DNA of 35,579 nucleotides from Stenotrophomonas_A sp002429615 (GCA_031987425.1 DALZZL010000026.1:1-35579), one strand, 5' to 3'; numbered from the stretch's first letter, positions 7,435 to 16,487 are shown. A program made the numbers and translations. Notes: generated by a model from the sequence alone, not told the origin.

Positions 7435-9399
7435 ATGAACAATCCGCTGCAGCCGATCTGTCTTGCCCTGTCCCTGGCCGGCGTGGCCTTCGCCGCCGCC
7501 GCGCAGTCCCCGGATGCACAGCGTCCGGCGATGCGTGCCGCGCTGGAAGCGGCCGAAGCCGGCCGTCCCGATGCCGGCGCCAATGCCGCGCTGCGCGACA
7601 ACCCGGTCTACGGCTGGCTGGAATACGCCACGCTCAAGCGCGACATCGACCGCGTCGACTCCGGCACCGCGCAGGATTTCCTGCGCCGCTACGCCGGGCA
7701 GCCGGTGGCCGAAGCCTTCCGCTCGCTGTGGCTGCCCGCACTGGCCCGGCGCGAGGACTGGCCCACCTTCCTGGCCAACTGGAAGCCGACCGACAACGTG
7801 GGCCTGCGCTGCGCCGAGCTGAGCGCGCGCCAGGCCCTGGGGCGTGCCGATGCACAGTGGAACAGCGATGCGCAGGCGATCTGGCGCGCCAATGGCAAGG
7901 CATTGCCGAACGGCTGCGACAACGTATTCGCCACTCTGCAGGCGCGCGGCGGGCTGGATGCGCCGTTGCGCTGGCAGCGCATCGAGGCCGCCGCCGACGA
8001 GCAGCTGCCGGCGGTGATGCGCGCGGCGGCACAGGGGTTGCCGGCCGCCGAGCAGGCGCAGGCCAACGACTACGCCGCCTTTGTCGCCGCCGCCGATACC
8101 CGCGCCCTGTCCTGGCCGCGCACCGAGCGCAGCCGGCGCATCGCGGTGGCCGGGCTGTCGGCGCTGGCCAAGTCCAACCCGGATGCCGCCGAGAGCCTGC
8201 TGCCGCAGCTGGCCGATGCGCTGGCGCTGGATGCCACGCAGCGCGGCAAGGTGCTGTACCAGATCGCGCTGTGGACGGTGGCCTCGTATCTGCCGGATTC
8301 GGCGCGCCGGCTGCAGGCCGTGCCCGAAGCGGCCTACGACGAGCGTCTGCGTGAATGGCGCGTGCGCGAGGCGATGTCGCGGGGTGACTGGCCGACCGCG
8401 CTGGCCGGGATCGAGAAGATGCCGCCGGAACAGCGCGACGATTCGCGCTGGCAGTATTTCCGTGCGCGCCTGGCCGAGAAGCTCGGCCGTAACAGCGAGG
8501 CCCAGGCGTGGTACCGCGGCGCCGCACGCAGCCCGACCTTCCACGGCTTCCTCGCCGCCGACAAGCTCGGCCAGCCCTATGTGCTGTGCCCGTGGGAGCC
8601 GAACGACACCGCGCAGGCGCGCGCTGCGATCGCGCGCGACCCGGCGCTGGTGCGCGCGCTGGAACTGTTCCGCCTGGACCGCGCGGGCTGGGCCACGCTG
8701 GAGTGGAACGACGCATTGACCCGCTTCGACGACACCCAGCGCCGGCTGGCGGTCGAGCTGGCCGGCGAGGCCGGCTGGTTCGACCGCGCGGTGTTCTCGC
8801 TCGGCAAGAAGCCCGAGGAGCAGCGCCTGTACACGCTGCGCTTCCCGCTGCACCACGGCGATACGATCCGCCGCGAAGCCGCGCGCAACGCGCTGGACCC
8901 GGCGTGGGTGGCGGCGGAGATCCGCGCCGAGAGCGTGTTCAATTCCAACGCCCGCTCGCCGGCCAACGCGATGGGCCTGATGCAGGTACTGCCGGGCACC
9001 GGCAACGGCGTGGCCAAGCGCATCGGGCTGGCCAGCTACACCGGCGCATCGAGCCTGTACGACCCGGACACCAACATCGCCATCGGCACCGCGTATCTGC
9101 GCCAGCTGCTGGACAAGTACGGCCAGCCCTACGTGACCATCGCCGCGTACAACGCCGGCCCGACGCCGGCGGCGCGCTGGCTGGATCAGCGGCCGTCGCA
9201 CGATCCGGATTTCTGGATCGAGACGATCAGCTACAAGGAGACCCGCGACTACGTCGCACGGGTGATGGCCTTCAGCGTGATCTACGACTGGCGCCTCAAT
9301 GGTGACGCGCTGCCGCTGAGCGACCGCCTGGTCGGCACGCTGCAGGACAAGCGCAAGGCGTTCGTCTGCAACACCCCCGCCGCGGCCGGCAGCCGCTGA
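7435..9399 (+). CDS. slt: Soluble lytic murein transglycosylase
   Basis: A 654-residue periplasmic enzyme that cleaves peptidoglycan between MurNAc and GlcNAc, leaving 1,6-anhydro-MurNAc ends. The signal peptide (about 1-23, ending AAAAQ) is followed by about 450 residues of alpha-helical superhelix, as in E. coli Slt70. The C-terminal lysozyme-like SLT domain (about 485-625) has catalytic Glu499 in EIRAESVFN, then NAMGLMQVLPGT, DPDTNIAIGTAYL and TIAAYNAGP, the family signature motifs. The start at 7435 is chosen because the signal peptide begins there; longer in-frame starts fall in the terminator region. It is followed 29 bases later by cca, with no functional link expected. Confidence 0.93.
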   Translation: MNNPLQPICLALSLAGVAFAAAAQSPDAQRPAMRAALEAAEAGRPDAGANAALRDNPVYGWLEYATLKRDIDRVDSGTAQDFLRRYAGQPVAEAFRSLWLPALARREDWPTFLANWKPTDNVGLRCAELSARQALGRADAQWNSDAQAIWRANGKALPNGCDNVFATLQARGGLDAPLRWQRIEAAADEQLPAVMRAAAQGLPAAEQAQANDYAAFVAAADTRALSWPRTERSRRIAVAGLSALAKSNPDAAESLLPQLADALALDATQRGKVLYQIALWTVASYLPDSARRLQAVPEAAYDERLREWRVREAMSRGDWPTALAGIEKMPPEQRDDSRWQYFRARLAEKLGRNSEAQAWYRGAARSPTFHGFLAADKLGQPYVLCPWEPNDTAQARAAIARDPALVRALELFRLDRAGWATLEWNDALTRFDDTQRRLAVELAGEAGWFDRAVFSLGKKPEEQRLYTLRFPLHHGDTIRREAARNALDPAWVAAEIRAESVFNSNARSPANAMGLMQVLPGTGNGVAKRIGLASYTGASSLYDPDTNIAIGTAYLRQLLDKYGQPYVTIAAYNAGPTPAARWLDQRPSHDPDFWIETISYKETRDYVARVMAFSVIYDWRLNGDALPLSDRLVGTLQDKRKAFVCNTPAAAGSR

Positions 9400-9428
9400 G
9401 GCGCGCCGGCTTCGGGCATGATGACGCG

Positions 9429-10658
9429 ATGGAGATCTATCTCGTTGGCGGCGCGGTCCGCGATGCCCTGCTGAACCTGCCCCCCGGCGACCGCGACTGG
9501 GTGGTCGTCGGCGCCGACCAGGCGTCGATGGAAGCACAGGGGTTCAAGGCCGTGGGGCGCGATTTCCCGGTATTCCTGCATCCCAAGACCGGCGAGGAAT
9601 ATGCGCTGGCGCGTACCGAGCGCAAGTCCGGGCGTGGCTATCGTGGCTTCGTGGTCGATGCCGATCCGTCGGTGACGCTGGAGCAGGACCTGCTGCGCCG
9701 CGACTTCACCCTCAACGCGATCGCGCGCGCCGACGACGGCACGCTGGTGGATCCGTATGGCGGCGTGCGTGATATCGAGGCGCGCGTGCTGCGGCATGTC
9801 GGGCCGGCCTTCGTGGAAGACCCGCTGCGCGTGTTGCGCGCGGCGCGGTTCATGGCGCGCTTTGCGCCGCTGGGCTTCACCCTGGCGCCGGAGACGCTGG
9901 CGCTGATGCGCGAGATCGCCGCCAGCGGCGAGCTGGATGCCTTGGTGCCGGAGCGGGTGTGGCAGGAACTGCGCAAGGCATTGGCGTCATCGCGTCCGTC
10001 GGCATTCCTGCGCACGCTGCACGAGGCGCATGCGCTGGGCGCGGTATTGCCGGAAGTGGAAGCGCTGTATGGCGTGCCGCAACGCGCGGAGTTCCATCCC
10101 GAAGTGGACACCGGCGTGCACCAGGAGATGGTCAGCGACATGGCCGCGCGACTGCGGCCGGGCGACACGATGATCGGCTACGCCGCGCTGTGCCATGACC
10201 TGGGTAAGGCACTGACGCCGGGCGAGGAACTGCCTCGCCATGTGATGCACGAACAGCGCGGCGTGGCGCCGACGCGGGCGATGAGCGAGCGGCTGAAGGT
10301 GCCGCAGGATTACCGGCAGCTGGCGGAGAGTGTGTGCCGGGAGCATCTGAACGTGCATCGGATCGCCGAGCTGCGCGATGCGACGGTGCATGAGCTGATT
10401 GGCCGCTGCGATGGCTTCCGGCGGCCGGAGCGGATCGCGCAGATCGCGGTGGTGTGCGAGGCGGACAAGCGCGGGCGGCTGGGCAGCGCGGAGGAAGCGT
10501 ATCCGCAGGGACCGGAGCTGTGCCGATTGCACGAGGCTGCGCTGGCGATCAACGCACGCGACCTGACACAGGAAGGCCTGCAGGGCCCACAGATCGGGCA
10601 GGCGTTGGCGAAGGCGCGCATCGCGGCGATTCACAACGCCCGCACGCTCTCCGTGTAG
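9429..10658 (+). CDS. cca: Multifunctional CCA-adding tRNA nucleotidyltransferase with HD domain
   Basis: A 409-residue enzyme that adds or repairs the 3' CCA end of tRNAs. The head domain has GGAVRD (7-12), the metal-binding Asp21 and Asp23 in DRDW, VGRDFPVFLHP and RRDFTLNA (91-98). The neck has EDPLRVLRAARF (130-141). The C-terminal HD phosphohydrolase domain has HPEVDTGVH (223-231) and CHDLGK (255-260), which in E. coli gives phosphatase and 2',3'-cyclic phosphodiesterase activities. The sequence follows E. coli Cca almost along its full length. The stop codon TAG (10656-10658) is part of the GTAG head of a REP element, so the natural C-terminus may once have differed. Confidence 0.97.
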   Translation: MEIYLVGGAVRDALLNLPPGDRDWVVVGADQASMEAQGFKAVGRDFPVFLHPKTGEEYALARTERKSGRGYRGFVVDADPSVTLEQDLLRRDFTLNAIARADDGTLVDPYGGVRDIEARVLRHVGPAFVEDPLRVLRAARFMARFAPLGFTLAPETLALMREIAASGELDALVPERVWQELRKALASSRPSAFLRTLHEAHALGAVLPEVEALYGVPQRAEFHPEVDTGVHQEMVSDMAARLRPGDTMIGYAALCHDLGKALTPGEELPRHVMHEQRGVAPTRAMSERLKVPQDYRQLAESVCREHLNVHRIAELRDATVHELIGRCDGFRRPERIAQIAVVCEADKRGRLGSAEEAYPQGPELCRLHEAALAINARDLTQEGLQGPQIGQALAKARIAAIHNARTLSV

Positions 10659-10680
10659 GAGCGGCTTCAGCCGCGACTGC
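10655..10680 (+). repeat. GTAG-headed REP element overlapping the cca stop
   Basis: A GTAG head is followed by an imperfect palindrome (GGAGCGGCTTCAGCCGCGA). This is the same 26-base unit found at 23158-23183 and, inverted, at 23192-23217 and 25746-25769. The element lies between convergent genes (cca and nagX) and may also act as a transcription barrier. GTAG-type REPs are known from Stenotrophomonas and Pseudomonas and are mobilised by RAYT transposases; no RAYT gene is in this window. Confidence 0.85.
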
Positions 10681-10740
10681 CATCCGACAGCCCGCGACGC
10701 CCCTCGTCGAGGCAAAAGCCCCACCCACAAACCGCAGGAC

Positions 10741-11820
10741 TCAGATCTTCAAGTACCAGCGCCGCGCATCCATCCAGCGCACGATCACCCACCACACCGC
10801 GACAAACACCACGGCGAACGCCGCCGACGACACCTCGCGCCCCGCCAGCGGTGCAATCCAGCTGGCAAACCCGCGCTCATAGATCGGCCCCCACCATCCC
10901 AATCCCGCCAGCGCATACACCATCAGCGCCGAGCCGCCATACGCGGCAATCGCATTGACCCCGAAGCTGCGCCCCAGCGCGGGCCACCGATGCAGATCGA
11001 CCAGCGCGTGCGCCACCCACAGCAGCACCATCGACGCCCCGGCGCTCCACAGCACATAGGAAGACGTCCACAGGTTCTTGTTCAACGGCAGCCACCACGA
11101 CCACGCCAGCCCCAGCAGCCCGATGACGATGCCACCGGCCAGCAGCCGGGTGCGCTGGCCGTGTCGCAACCAGTCACCCGCACGCAGACCCAGCAGCGTC
11201 GTGGCCAGTGCCCCCAGCGTCGACAGCAAGCCTTCCGGGTCGTGGCCCAGTCCGCTCTGCGCGTCGTATTGATAGACCAGCGGCCCCATCATCGCGGTAT
11301 CCACCCGGCTGGCGATGTTCTGGAACGGCGCCAGCGAGCCCCCGGCCCACAGCAGCGCCGCCCAGCCCACCAGCAGCACGCCAATCAGCCCCCACTGCAG
11401 CCGCGGCTTCATCCAGATCGCCACCATGCCGGCGAGGCCGAAGCACAGCCCGATCCGCTGCAGTACACCCCACGGCCGGAAGTGCGGCTTGTCCAGCCAC
11501 CACCAGGCCAACAGATGCAGCAGCAGCCCCAGGCCGATGATGCGCAACGCGCGTCCCCATACCGTGCGCGTCAGCGCCGCGCGATCACCGCCGGCGAGCA
11601 CGCGCGGCACCACCGCCAGCGCGGATGAGACGCCGACGATGAACAGGAACATCGGGAAGATCAGGTCGGTCGGCGTGCAGCCGTTCCACTCGGCATGCTC
11701 CAGCGGCCACCACACATGCGCCCACTCACCGGGATCATTGACCAGCAGCATCGCGGCCACGGTGAGTCCGCGCAGCGCATCGACCGAGGCGTAACGCGGC
11801 GCCGTTCCGGGGCCCGCCAT
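10741..11820 (-). CDS. nagX: NagX: membrane acyltransferase-like protein of the GlcNAc operon
   Basis: A 359-residue inner-membrane protein with about ten hydrophobic helices, related to human heparan-alpha-glucosaminide N-acetyltransferase (HGSNAT). The N-terminal signature is clear: DALRGLTVAAMLLVNDPG (14-31), then PLEHAEWNG and TPTDLIFPMFLF (39-60). His42 lies in the position expected for the acetyl-accepting histidine of HGSNAT. It is the last gene of the nag operon: its ATG overlaps the nagA stop by one base (TGATG), so the two are translationally coupled. The biochemical role of bacterial NagX is not settled; transacetylation of amino sugars across the membrane is a reasonable inference. 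It runs convergent to cca. Confidence 0.85.
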   Translation of the reverse strand: MAGPGTAPRYASVDALRGLTVAAMLLVNDPGEWAHVWWPLEHAEWNGCTPTDLIFPMFLFIVGVSSALAVVPRVLAGGDRAALTRTVWGRALRIIGLGLLLHLLAWWWLDKPHFRPWGVLQRIGLCFGLAGMVAIWMKPRLQWGLIGVLLVGWAALLWAGGSLAPFQNIASRVDTAMMGPLVYQYDAQSGLGHDPEGLLSTLGALATTLLGLRAGDWLRHGQRTRLLAGGIVIGLLGLAWSWWLPLNKNLWTSSYVLWSAGASMVLLWVAHALVDLHRWPALGRSFGVNAIAAYGGSALMVYALAGLGWWGPIYERGFASWIAPLAGREVSSAAFAVVFVAVWWVIVRWMDARRWYLKI

Positions 11821-12959
11821 CAGTCGGCGCTGCCGCCAATCCAGGTGGCGACGACCTGCAGATCAGCGTCCACCAGCACCAGATCGGCCTGGTAGCCCGG
11901 CGCGATGTGGCCGTAGCGATCGCCCAGGCCGAGGAACTGCGCCGGATACGTCGAAGCCATGCGCGCGGCTTCTTCCAGCGGCAGGCCGAGCAGATGCACG
12001 CTGTTGCGCACGGCGGTGGCCATGTCCAGCGCCGAACCCGCCAGCGCACCGGCGGCGTTGCGCACCACGCCGTCCACCGCGGTGATGACTTCGCCATACA
12101 GCGAATAGCTCGGGTCGTCGGCGCCGACCGGCGGCATCGCGTCGGTGACCAGGAACAGCTTGCCACGCGGCTTGGCCGCCAGCGCCACGCGCAGGCTGGC
12201 CGGATGCACGTGCACGCCGTCGACGATGATGCCGCACCAGCTGTCGGCGTCTTCGAGCGCGGCGCCGACCGCACCGGGCTCGCGCCCCTGCAGCGGCGAC
12301 ATCGCGTTGTACAGATGGGTGAAGCCGGTGATGCCCGCGGCCAGACCCGCACGGATCTGCTCGTAGCTGCCCGCGGTGTGGCCCGCGGCCACGATCACGC
12401 CAGCCGCCACCAGCGCACGCACCGTGTCCGCCGGCACCTGCTCCGGCGCCAGGGTCAGCAGCGTGACGCCGTTGCGCAGCGACGCGGCCATCGCCACTTC
12501 GGCGGCATCCGGCACGCGGAACTTGCTGGCATCGTGGGTGCCCTTGCGCGCCGGGGCGATGTACGGGCCTTCCAGATGGATGCCGAGCACGCCGGGCACG
12601 CCAGCGTCGATCGCCTCGGCGGTCGCGGCGATCGCCTGCTGCATCACCGTGGCATCGTCGCTGATCAGCGTCGGCAGCATGCCGGTGGTGCCGAAGCGGC
12701 GGTGCGCGCGGGCGATTTCTGTCAGCGCGTGCACGTCCGGGGTGTTGTTGAACAGATAACCACCGCCCCCGTTGACCTGGGCATCGATGTAGCCCGGCAG
12801 CAGCGTATGCCCCTGCAGGTCAACCGGCGCGGCCGCGACCACGCGCGGGTCATCGAGCGGCAGCAGGGCGGCAATGCGCCCCTCCTCCACCAGCACCGCC
12901 ACGTCTTCGCGGAAGCCGTGGTCGGTAAGGATCTTTCCGTTGCGCAGCGCGATCGCCAT
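11820..12959 (-). CDS. nagA: N-acetylglucosamine-6-phosphate deacetylase
   Basis: A 379-residue cytoplasmic amidohydrolase converting GlcNAc-6-phosphate to glucosamine-6-phosphate and acetate. Visible motifs: PGYIDAQVNG (55-64), metal-ligand Glu130 in HLEGPY, His194 in AAGHT, His215 in THLYNAM, and the catalytic Asp273 in VTDAM. Length and order match E. coli NagA. The gene starts four bases after the nagB-II stop and overlaps nagX by one base, giving a tight operon. In E. coli NagA the N-terminal barrel motif has a Cys; here it is Gly (NGGGG), a variation I regard as neutral. Confidence 0.96.
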   Translation of the reverse strand: MAIALRNGKILTDHGFREDVAVLVEEGRIAALLPLDDPRVVAAAPVDLQGHTLLPGYIDAQVNGGGGYLFNNTPDVHALTEIARAHRRFGTTGMLPTLISDDATVMQQAIAATAEAIDAGVPGVLGIHLEGPYIAPARKGTHDASKFRVPDAAEVAMAASLRNGVTLLTLAPEQVPADTVRALVAAGVIVAAGHTAGSYEQIRAGLAAGITGFTHLYNAMSPLQGREPGAVGAALEDADSWCGIIVDGVHVHPASLRVALAAKPRGKLFLVTDAMPPVGADDPSYSLYGEVITAVDGVVRNAAGALAGSALDMATAVRNSVHLLGLPLEEAARMASTYPAQFLGLGDRYGHIAPGYQADLVLVDADLQVVATWIGGSAD

Positions 12960-12963
12960 GGCG

Positions 12964-13992
12964 TCAGACCGTCTCGGTGACCTTGTTCAGATGCGGCGGC
13001 AGGTCGGGGTTGTGGCCCCGGCGCAGCGCCAGCGCGTTGATCGCGCGATAGAAACTCTGGATGGTGAGCAGCGGCGTGCACACCGGATGCGGCGCCTCGG
13101 CCAGCGGCAGATCGCCGTCCGGCGCGGCCAGCCAGACCTGCGCGCCACGCGCGCGGAATTCTTCGGCGACGGCGCGGGTGCCGGCGCCGGTTTCATCCGG
13201 CTGCGCGAACGCCAGCACTGGGAAGCCGGCATCCACCAGCGCCATCGGGCCGTGCTTCACCTCGGCCGAGCTGTAGGCCTCGGCGTGCAGGCCACAGGTT
13301 TCCTTGAACTTGAGCGCCGCTTCCTGCGCGGCGGCCAGGCCGAGACCACGGCCGAGCACGAACAGGTTGCGCGCCCCGACCAGGCCTTCAGTCAGTGGGC
13401 GCCAGTCGGCGGCCCAGGCCTGGCGCAGCGCCGAAGGCAGCGCGTCGAGCGCATGCAGCAGCGCCGGATCCTGCTTCCACAACGCGCCAAGCTGCAGGAT
13501 CGCCGCCAGCGAGGCGAGATAGCTCTTGGTCGCCGCCACGCTGCGCTCCGGGCCGGCGCCCAGCGGGATCACCGTCTCGGCCAGCTGCGCCAGCGGCGAA
13601 TCCTCCACGTTCACCAACGCGACCACGCGCGCGCCGGCGGCCTTGGCCGCCTCGGCATTGCGCAGCAGGTCCGGGCTCTTGCCCGACTGCGAGATCACCA
13701 GGTACAGCGCCCCCTTCAGTGCCAACGGCGCCTCGTACACCGAACCCACCGACGGCGACGCCGAGGCCGTGACGATGCCCAGCTGGGTCTCGAACAGGTA
13801 CTTGGCGTAGGTGGCGGCGTGGTCGGAGCTGCCGCGCGCGCAGGTCACCACGAACGGCGGCGGCGTGGCGCGCAGCGAGGCGGCCAGCGCCTCGACGGTG
13901 GCACGGTTGCGCGCGAACTGGGCGGCGACCACGTCGGCGGTTTCCGCGGCCTCGCGGAACATCAGGGTCTGGCTTTCTTCGGGCAGGGACAT
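12964..13992 (-). CDS. nagB-II: Glucosamine-6-phosphate deaminase, SIS type (NagB-II)
   Basis: A 342-residue protein with two SIS (sugar isomerase) domains, at about 30-165 and 185-335. CARGSSDHAATYAKYL corresponds to the phosphosugar-binding loop, VISQSGKSPD and ATKSY are SIS signatures, and EVKHGPMALV is typical of GlmS-like isomerase domains. There is no glutaminase domain, so it is not GlmS. Position between nagQ and nagA points to the non-orthologous deaminase NagB-II, which converts glucosamine-6-phosphate to fructose-6-phosphate and ammonia. No classical NagB is present in the window. The ATG at 13992 has only a weak ribosome-binding site and follows nagQ by 17 bases. Confidence 0.9.
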   Translation of the reverse strand: MSLPEESQTLMFREAAETADVVAAQFARNRATVEALAASLRATPPPFVVTCARGSSDHAATYAKYLFETQLGIVTASASPSVGSVYEAPLALKGALYLVISQSGKSPDLLRNAEAAKAAGARVVALVNVEDSPLAQLAETVIPLGAGPERSVAATKSYLASLAAILQLGALWKQDPALLHALDALPSALRQAWAADWRPLTEGLVGARNLFVLGRGLGLAAAQEAALKFKETCGLHAEAYSSAEVKHGPMALVDAGFPVLAFAQPDETGAGTRAVAEEFRARGAQVWLAAPDGDLPLAEAPHPVCTPLLTIQSFYRAINALALRRGHNPDLPPHLNKVTETV

Positions 13993-14009
13993 GGTGGGGT
14001 CGAGGGGGC

Positions 14010-15077
14010 TCAGGTCGGTTCGGGCGGGGCGTTCCGCGCCGCGGCGGCCGGTGCCGGCGCGGTCGAGCCGCGCACCACCAGCTGCGGCACGAATCCGCGG
14101 TTATGCAGTTGCGGTGCCTGCTCGTCGTAGGCATCGCTGCGCAGCTGGCTGATCAGCAGGCGCGCGGCATGGCGGGCGATGTCCTCGGTGGCCTGCTTGG
14201 CGGTGGTCAGCGGCGGCCAGGACTGGCGCGAGAACGGGCTGTCCTCGAAGCCGGCGATGGACAGCTGGTACGGCACGTTCATGCCGGAGGACTTGGCCGC
14301 GGCGAGCACGCCGGCGGCGATCTCGTCGTTGCTGCCGAAGATCGCGGTGGGCGGCTCGCGCAGCGCCAGCAGGCGGCGCGCGCCGCGGAAGCCGTCGTCG
14401 AAGGTGTAGTCGCCCGGCACGATCAGGTGCTTGTCCACGGTGATGCCGTAGTCGCGCAGCGCGGCCTCGTAGCCGGCATAGCGCTCGCCGCTGGAGCGGT
14501 GCTGCGGGCCACCCCACAGGAAGCCGATGCGCTGGTGGCCGAGCTGGATCAGGTGCTCGGTGATCTCGTAGGCGGCATCGCGGTCGTCGATGTAGACGCA
14601 GGCGCCATCGCCCGGGTCTTCGGTGGCGGCGATGATGCGCACCGTCTTGATGCCGCGCGCGGCCAGGCCGGCCAGCAGCTCGGGGCGCTCGGACATCGGC
14701 GCGGTCAGCACCAGCCCGGCCAGACGCGAGCGCTGCACCCATTCGGCCAGTTCCTCGGCCAGCAGCGGCGAGGTCGAATCGACCGGGTTGATCTGCAGCC
14801 CGAAGCCGGTCTCGCGGCAGGCGGCCAGCACACCGTTCTGCACGCCGATGATGTGGTACGGGTTCGGGTTGTCGTAGACCAGGCCGACCACGAACGGCGT
14901 GCCGCTGCGCAGGTTGCGCGCGGACGGATCGGGTTCGTAGTCCAGGTCGGCGATGGCCCGCAGCACCCGCGCGCGGGTGGCCTGCATGACCGACGGCTCG
15001 TTGTTGATGACACGCGAAACGGTCTTCAGCGAGACCTTCGCGCGCTCGGCGACGTCCTTGATCGTCGGCCTGCGCAT
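14010..15077 (-). CDS. nagQ: LacI-family repressor of the GlcNAc genes
   Basis: A 355-residue LacI/GalR regulator. The N-terminal helix-turn-helix and hinge read TIKDVAERAKVSLKTVSRVI, followed by a periplasmic-binding-protein-like sensor domain (about 60-335, with GLVYDNPNPYH, GFLWGGPQHRSS, IFGSNDEIAAG and IAGFEDSPFS). The start at 15077 is preferred because GGAG sits 6 bases upstream and the helix-turn-helix then begins at once; an ATG 33 bases upstream lacks a good site. It lies between nagP and nagB-II in the operon it probably controls. The likely operators are the palindromes at 16472-16485 and 16694-16707. In Xanthomonas campestris the equivalent LacI regulator is NagQ; assignment here is by synteny and family. 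The effector (GlcNAc-6-P or GlcNAc) is inferred. Confidence 0.88.
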   Translation of the reverse strand: MRRPTIKDVAERAKVSLKTVSRVINNEPSVMQATRARVLRAIADLDYEPDPSARNLRSGTPFVVGLVYDNPNPYHIIGVQNGVLAACRETGFGLQINPVDSTSPLLAEELAEWVQRSRLAGLVLTAPMSERPELLAGLAARGIKTVRIIAATEDPGDGACVYIDDRDAAYEITEHLIQLGHQRIGFLWGGPQHRSSGERYAGYEAALRDYGITVDKHLIVPGDYTFDDGFRGARRLLALREPPTAIFGSNDEIAAGVLAAAKSSGMNVPYQLSIAGFEDSPFSRQSWPPLTTAKQATEDIARHAARLLISQLRSDAYDEQAPQLHNRGFVPQLVVRGSTAPAPAAAARNAPPEPT

Positions 15078-15135
15078 GGGCTGCTCCGGGGCGGTGGCGA
15101 AGGCGTCCATGATGCGCGGTTCCGGGCCGTCCTGC

Positions 15136-16422
15136 TCAGCCCTGGCCTACCGGCATACCGGCCCGGTGGCCGCGCAGCGAGTAGAACAGGATGTAGAGGT
15201 AGCACGGGACCATCAGCGCGGCGAAGACCAGCTGGAAGTCATGGTGCTGTTTCAGGATGGCGAACGCCTGCGGGATGATCGCGCCACCGGCGATACCCAT
15301 GATCAGCAGCGCCGAGCCGGTCTCGGTGAAACGGCCCAGGCCCTGGATCGCGAGCGGGAAGATCGCCGGCCACATCATCGCGTTGGCGAAGCCGAGCGCG
15401 GCGACGAAGGCCACCGACACATAGCCGTGGGTGAGGAAGGCGCCGATCGAGAACAGCACGCCCAGTACCGCGGAAATGCTCAGGTAGCGCGCCTGCGAGA
15501 CCACGCGCGGGATCAGCACGAGGCCGGCGATGTAGCCGGCGAGCATCGCCATCAGGGTAAACATGGTGAACAGCTTGGTGCGATCCAGCGGCAGGTCGAA
15601 GCCGTGCCCGTAGGTGCCGATCGCATCGCCGGCCATCACTTCCACGCCGACGTAGACGAACAGGCACAGCACGCCCAGCCACAGGTGCGGGAACTGGAAG
15701 ATGCTGGTCTTGCCGCCGCTGCTGGAGACGGGCGTGGCGTTGGCTTCGGCCGGCTTGATCTCCGGCAGCGGCGAAAACAGGATGCCGATCGCCACCACCA
15801 GCAGGATCACCGCCATGGTCAGGTAAGGCGCGTGGATTTTGGCGGCGAATTCGTTGAGCAGCAATTCCTTGGTGGCCGCATCGGCCTTGGCCACCTTGTC
15901 GGACAGATCGCCCACGCCCTGCAGCACGATCGAACCGATCACCAGCGGCACGATGATGCCGCCGATCTTGTTGCAGATGCCCATCAGCGCGATGCGCCGC
16001 GCGGCGGTCTCGATCGGCCCGAGGATGGAGATGTAGGGATTGACCGCGGTCTGCAGCAGCGCTAGGCCGCTGCCGATCACGAACAGGCCCCCGAGCGCGC
16101 CGGGATACCAGCGCTGCGTGGAGAACTCGCCGAAGGCCGCCGCGCCCGCCGCCATCACGAACAGGCTTACCGCCAGGCCCTTCTTCATGCCGGTGCGCTT
16201 GAGGATCCACGACGAGGGCAGCGCCAGGAAGAAGTACGACAGGTAGAACACCATCAACACCAGGAAGGCGTTGACCTCGTTCAAGTCGAAGGCCAGCCGC
16301 ACGAAGGTGATCAGCGGGCCGTTGATCCAGGTCAGGAAGCCGATGACGAAGAACAGCACGCCGACGATGGCGATCGAAGTCATCACGCTGGAGCGTTCGG
16401 GAGTGGAGGTGAGTGCGGACAT
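15136..16422 (-). CDS. nagP: N-acetylglucosamine inner-membrane transporter (MFS, NagP)
   Basis: A 428-residue major-facilitator protein of the FucP sugar:proton symporter group with about 12 membrane helices. The N-terminal helix has FFVIGFLTWINGPLI, typical of FucP/NagP, followed by SYFFLALPSSWILKR and GLALLQTAVNPYI. The central cytoplasmic stretch (about 175-235) separates the two six-helix halves. It is the first gene of the minus-strand nag operon. Its promoter and operator are visible at 16472-16517. Because it is not a PTS transporter, imported GlcNAc needs a separate kinase; the divergent glucokinase-family gene is the obvious candidate. The ATG at 16422 has GGAG 10 bases upstream. 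Confidence 0.93.
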   Translation of the reverse strand: MSALTSTPERSSVMTSIAIVGVLFFVIGFLTWINGPLITFVRLAFDLNEVNAFLVLMVFYLSYFFLALPSSWILKRTGMKKGLAVSLFVMAAGAAAFGEFSTQRWYPGALGGLFVIGSGLALLQTAVNPYISILGPIETAARRIALMGICNKIGGIIVPLVIGSIVLQGVGDLSDKVAKADAATKELLLNEFAAKIHAPYLTMAVILLVVAIGILFSPLPEIKPAEANATPVSSSGGKTSIFQFPHLWLGVLCLFVYVGVEVMAGDAIGTYGHGFDLPLDRTKLFTMFTLMAMLAGYIAGLVLIPRVVSQARYLSISAVLGVLFSIGAFLTHGYVSVAFVAALGFANAMMWPAIFPLAIQGLGRFTETGSALLIMGIAGGAIIPQAFAILKQHHDFQLVFAALMVPCYLYILFYSLRGHRAGMPVGQG

Positions 16423-16471
16423 CGGGTGAAAGCTCCTGCGTCGTCGACGGCCGTTGCGGCGGTCTGGCTGG

Positions 16472-16485
16472 GAACAACGTTGTCA
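16472..16485. promoter_or_regulatory. LacI-type operator at the nagP transcription start
   Basis: The palindrome ACAACGTTGT (16474-16483), extended to GAACAACGTTGTCA, has the central CG typical of LacI-family operators. It lies just downstream of the -10 of the nagP promoter, over the expected transcription start, where a repressor would block initiation. It shares the half-site GTTGTCA with the second operator at 16694-16707. NagQ is the likely binder. Confidence 0.7.
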
Positions 16486-16487
16486 CA

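Noticed and set aside
7408..9537. 709-codon minus-strand frame opposite slt
   Set aside because: It has no ribosome-binding site or motif, and the slt reading frame has all catalytic motifs.
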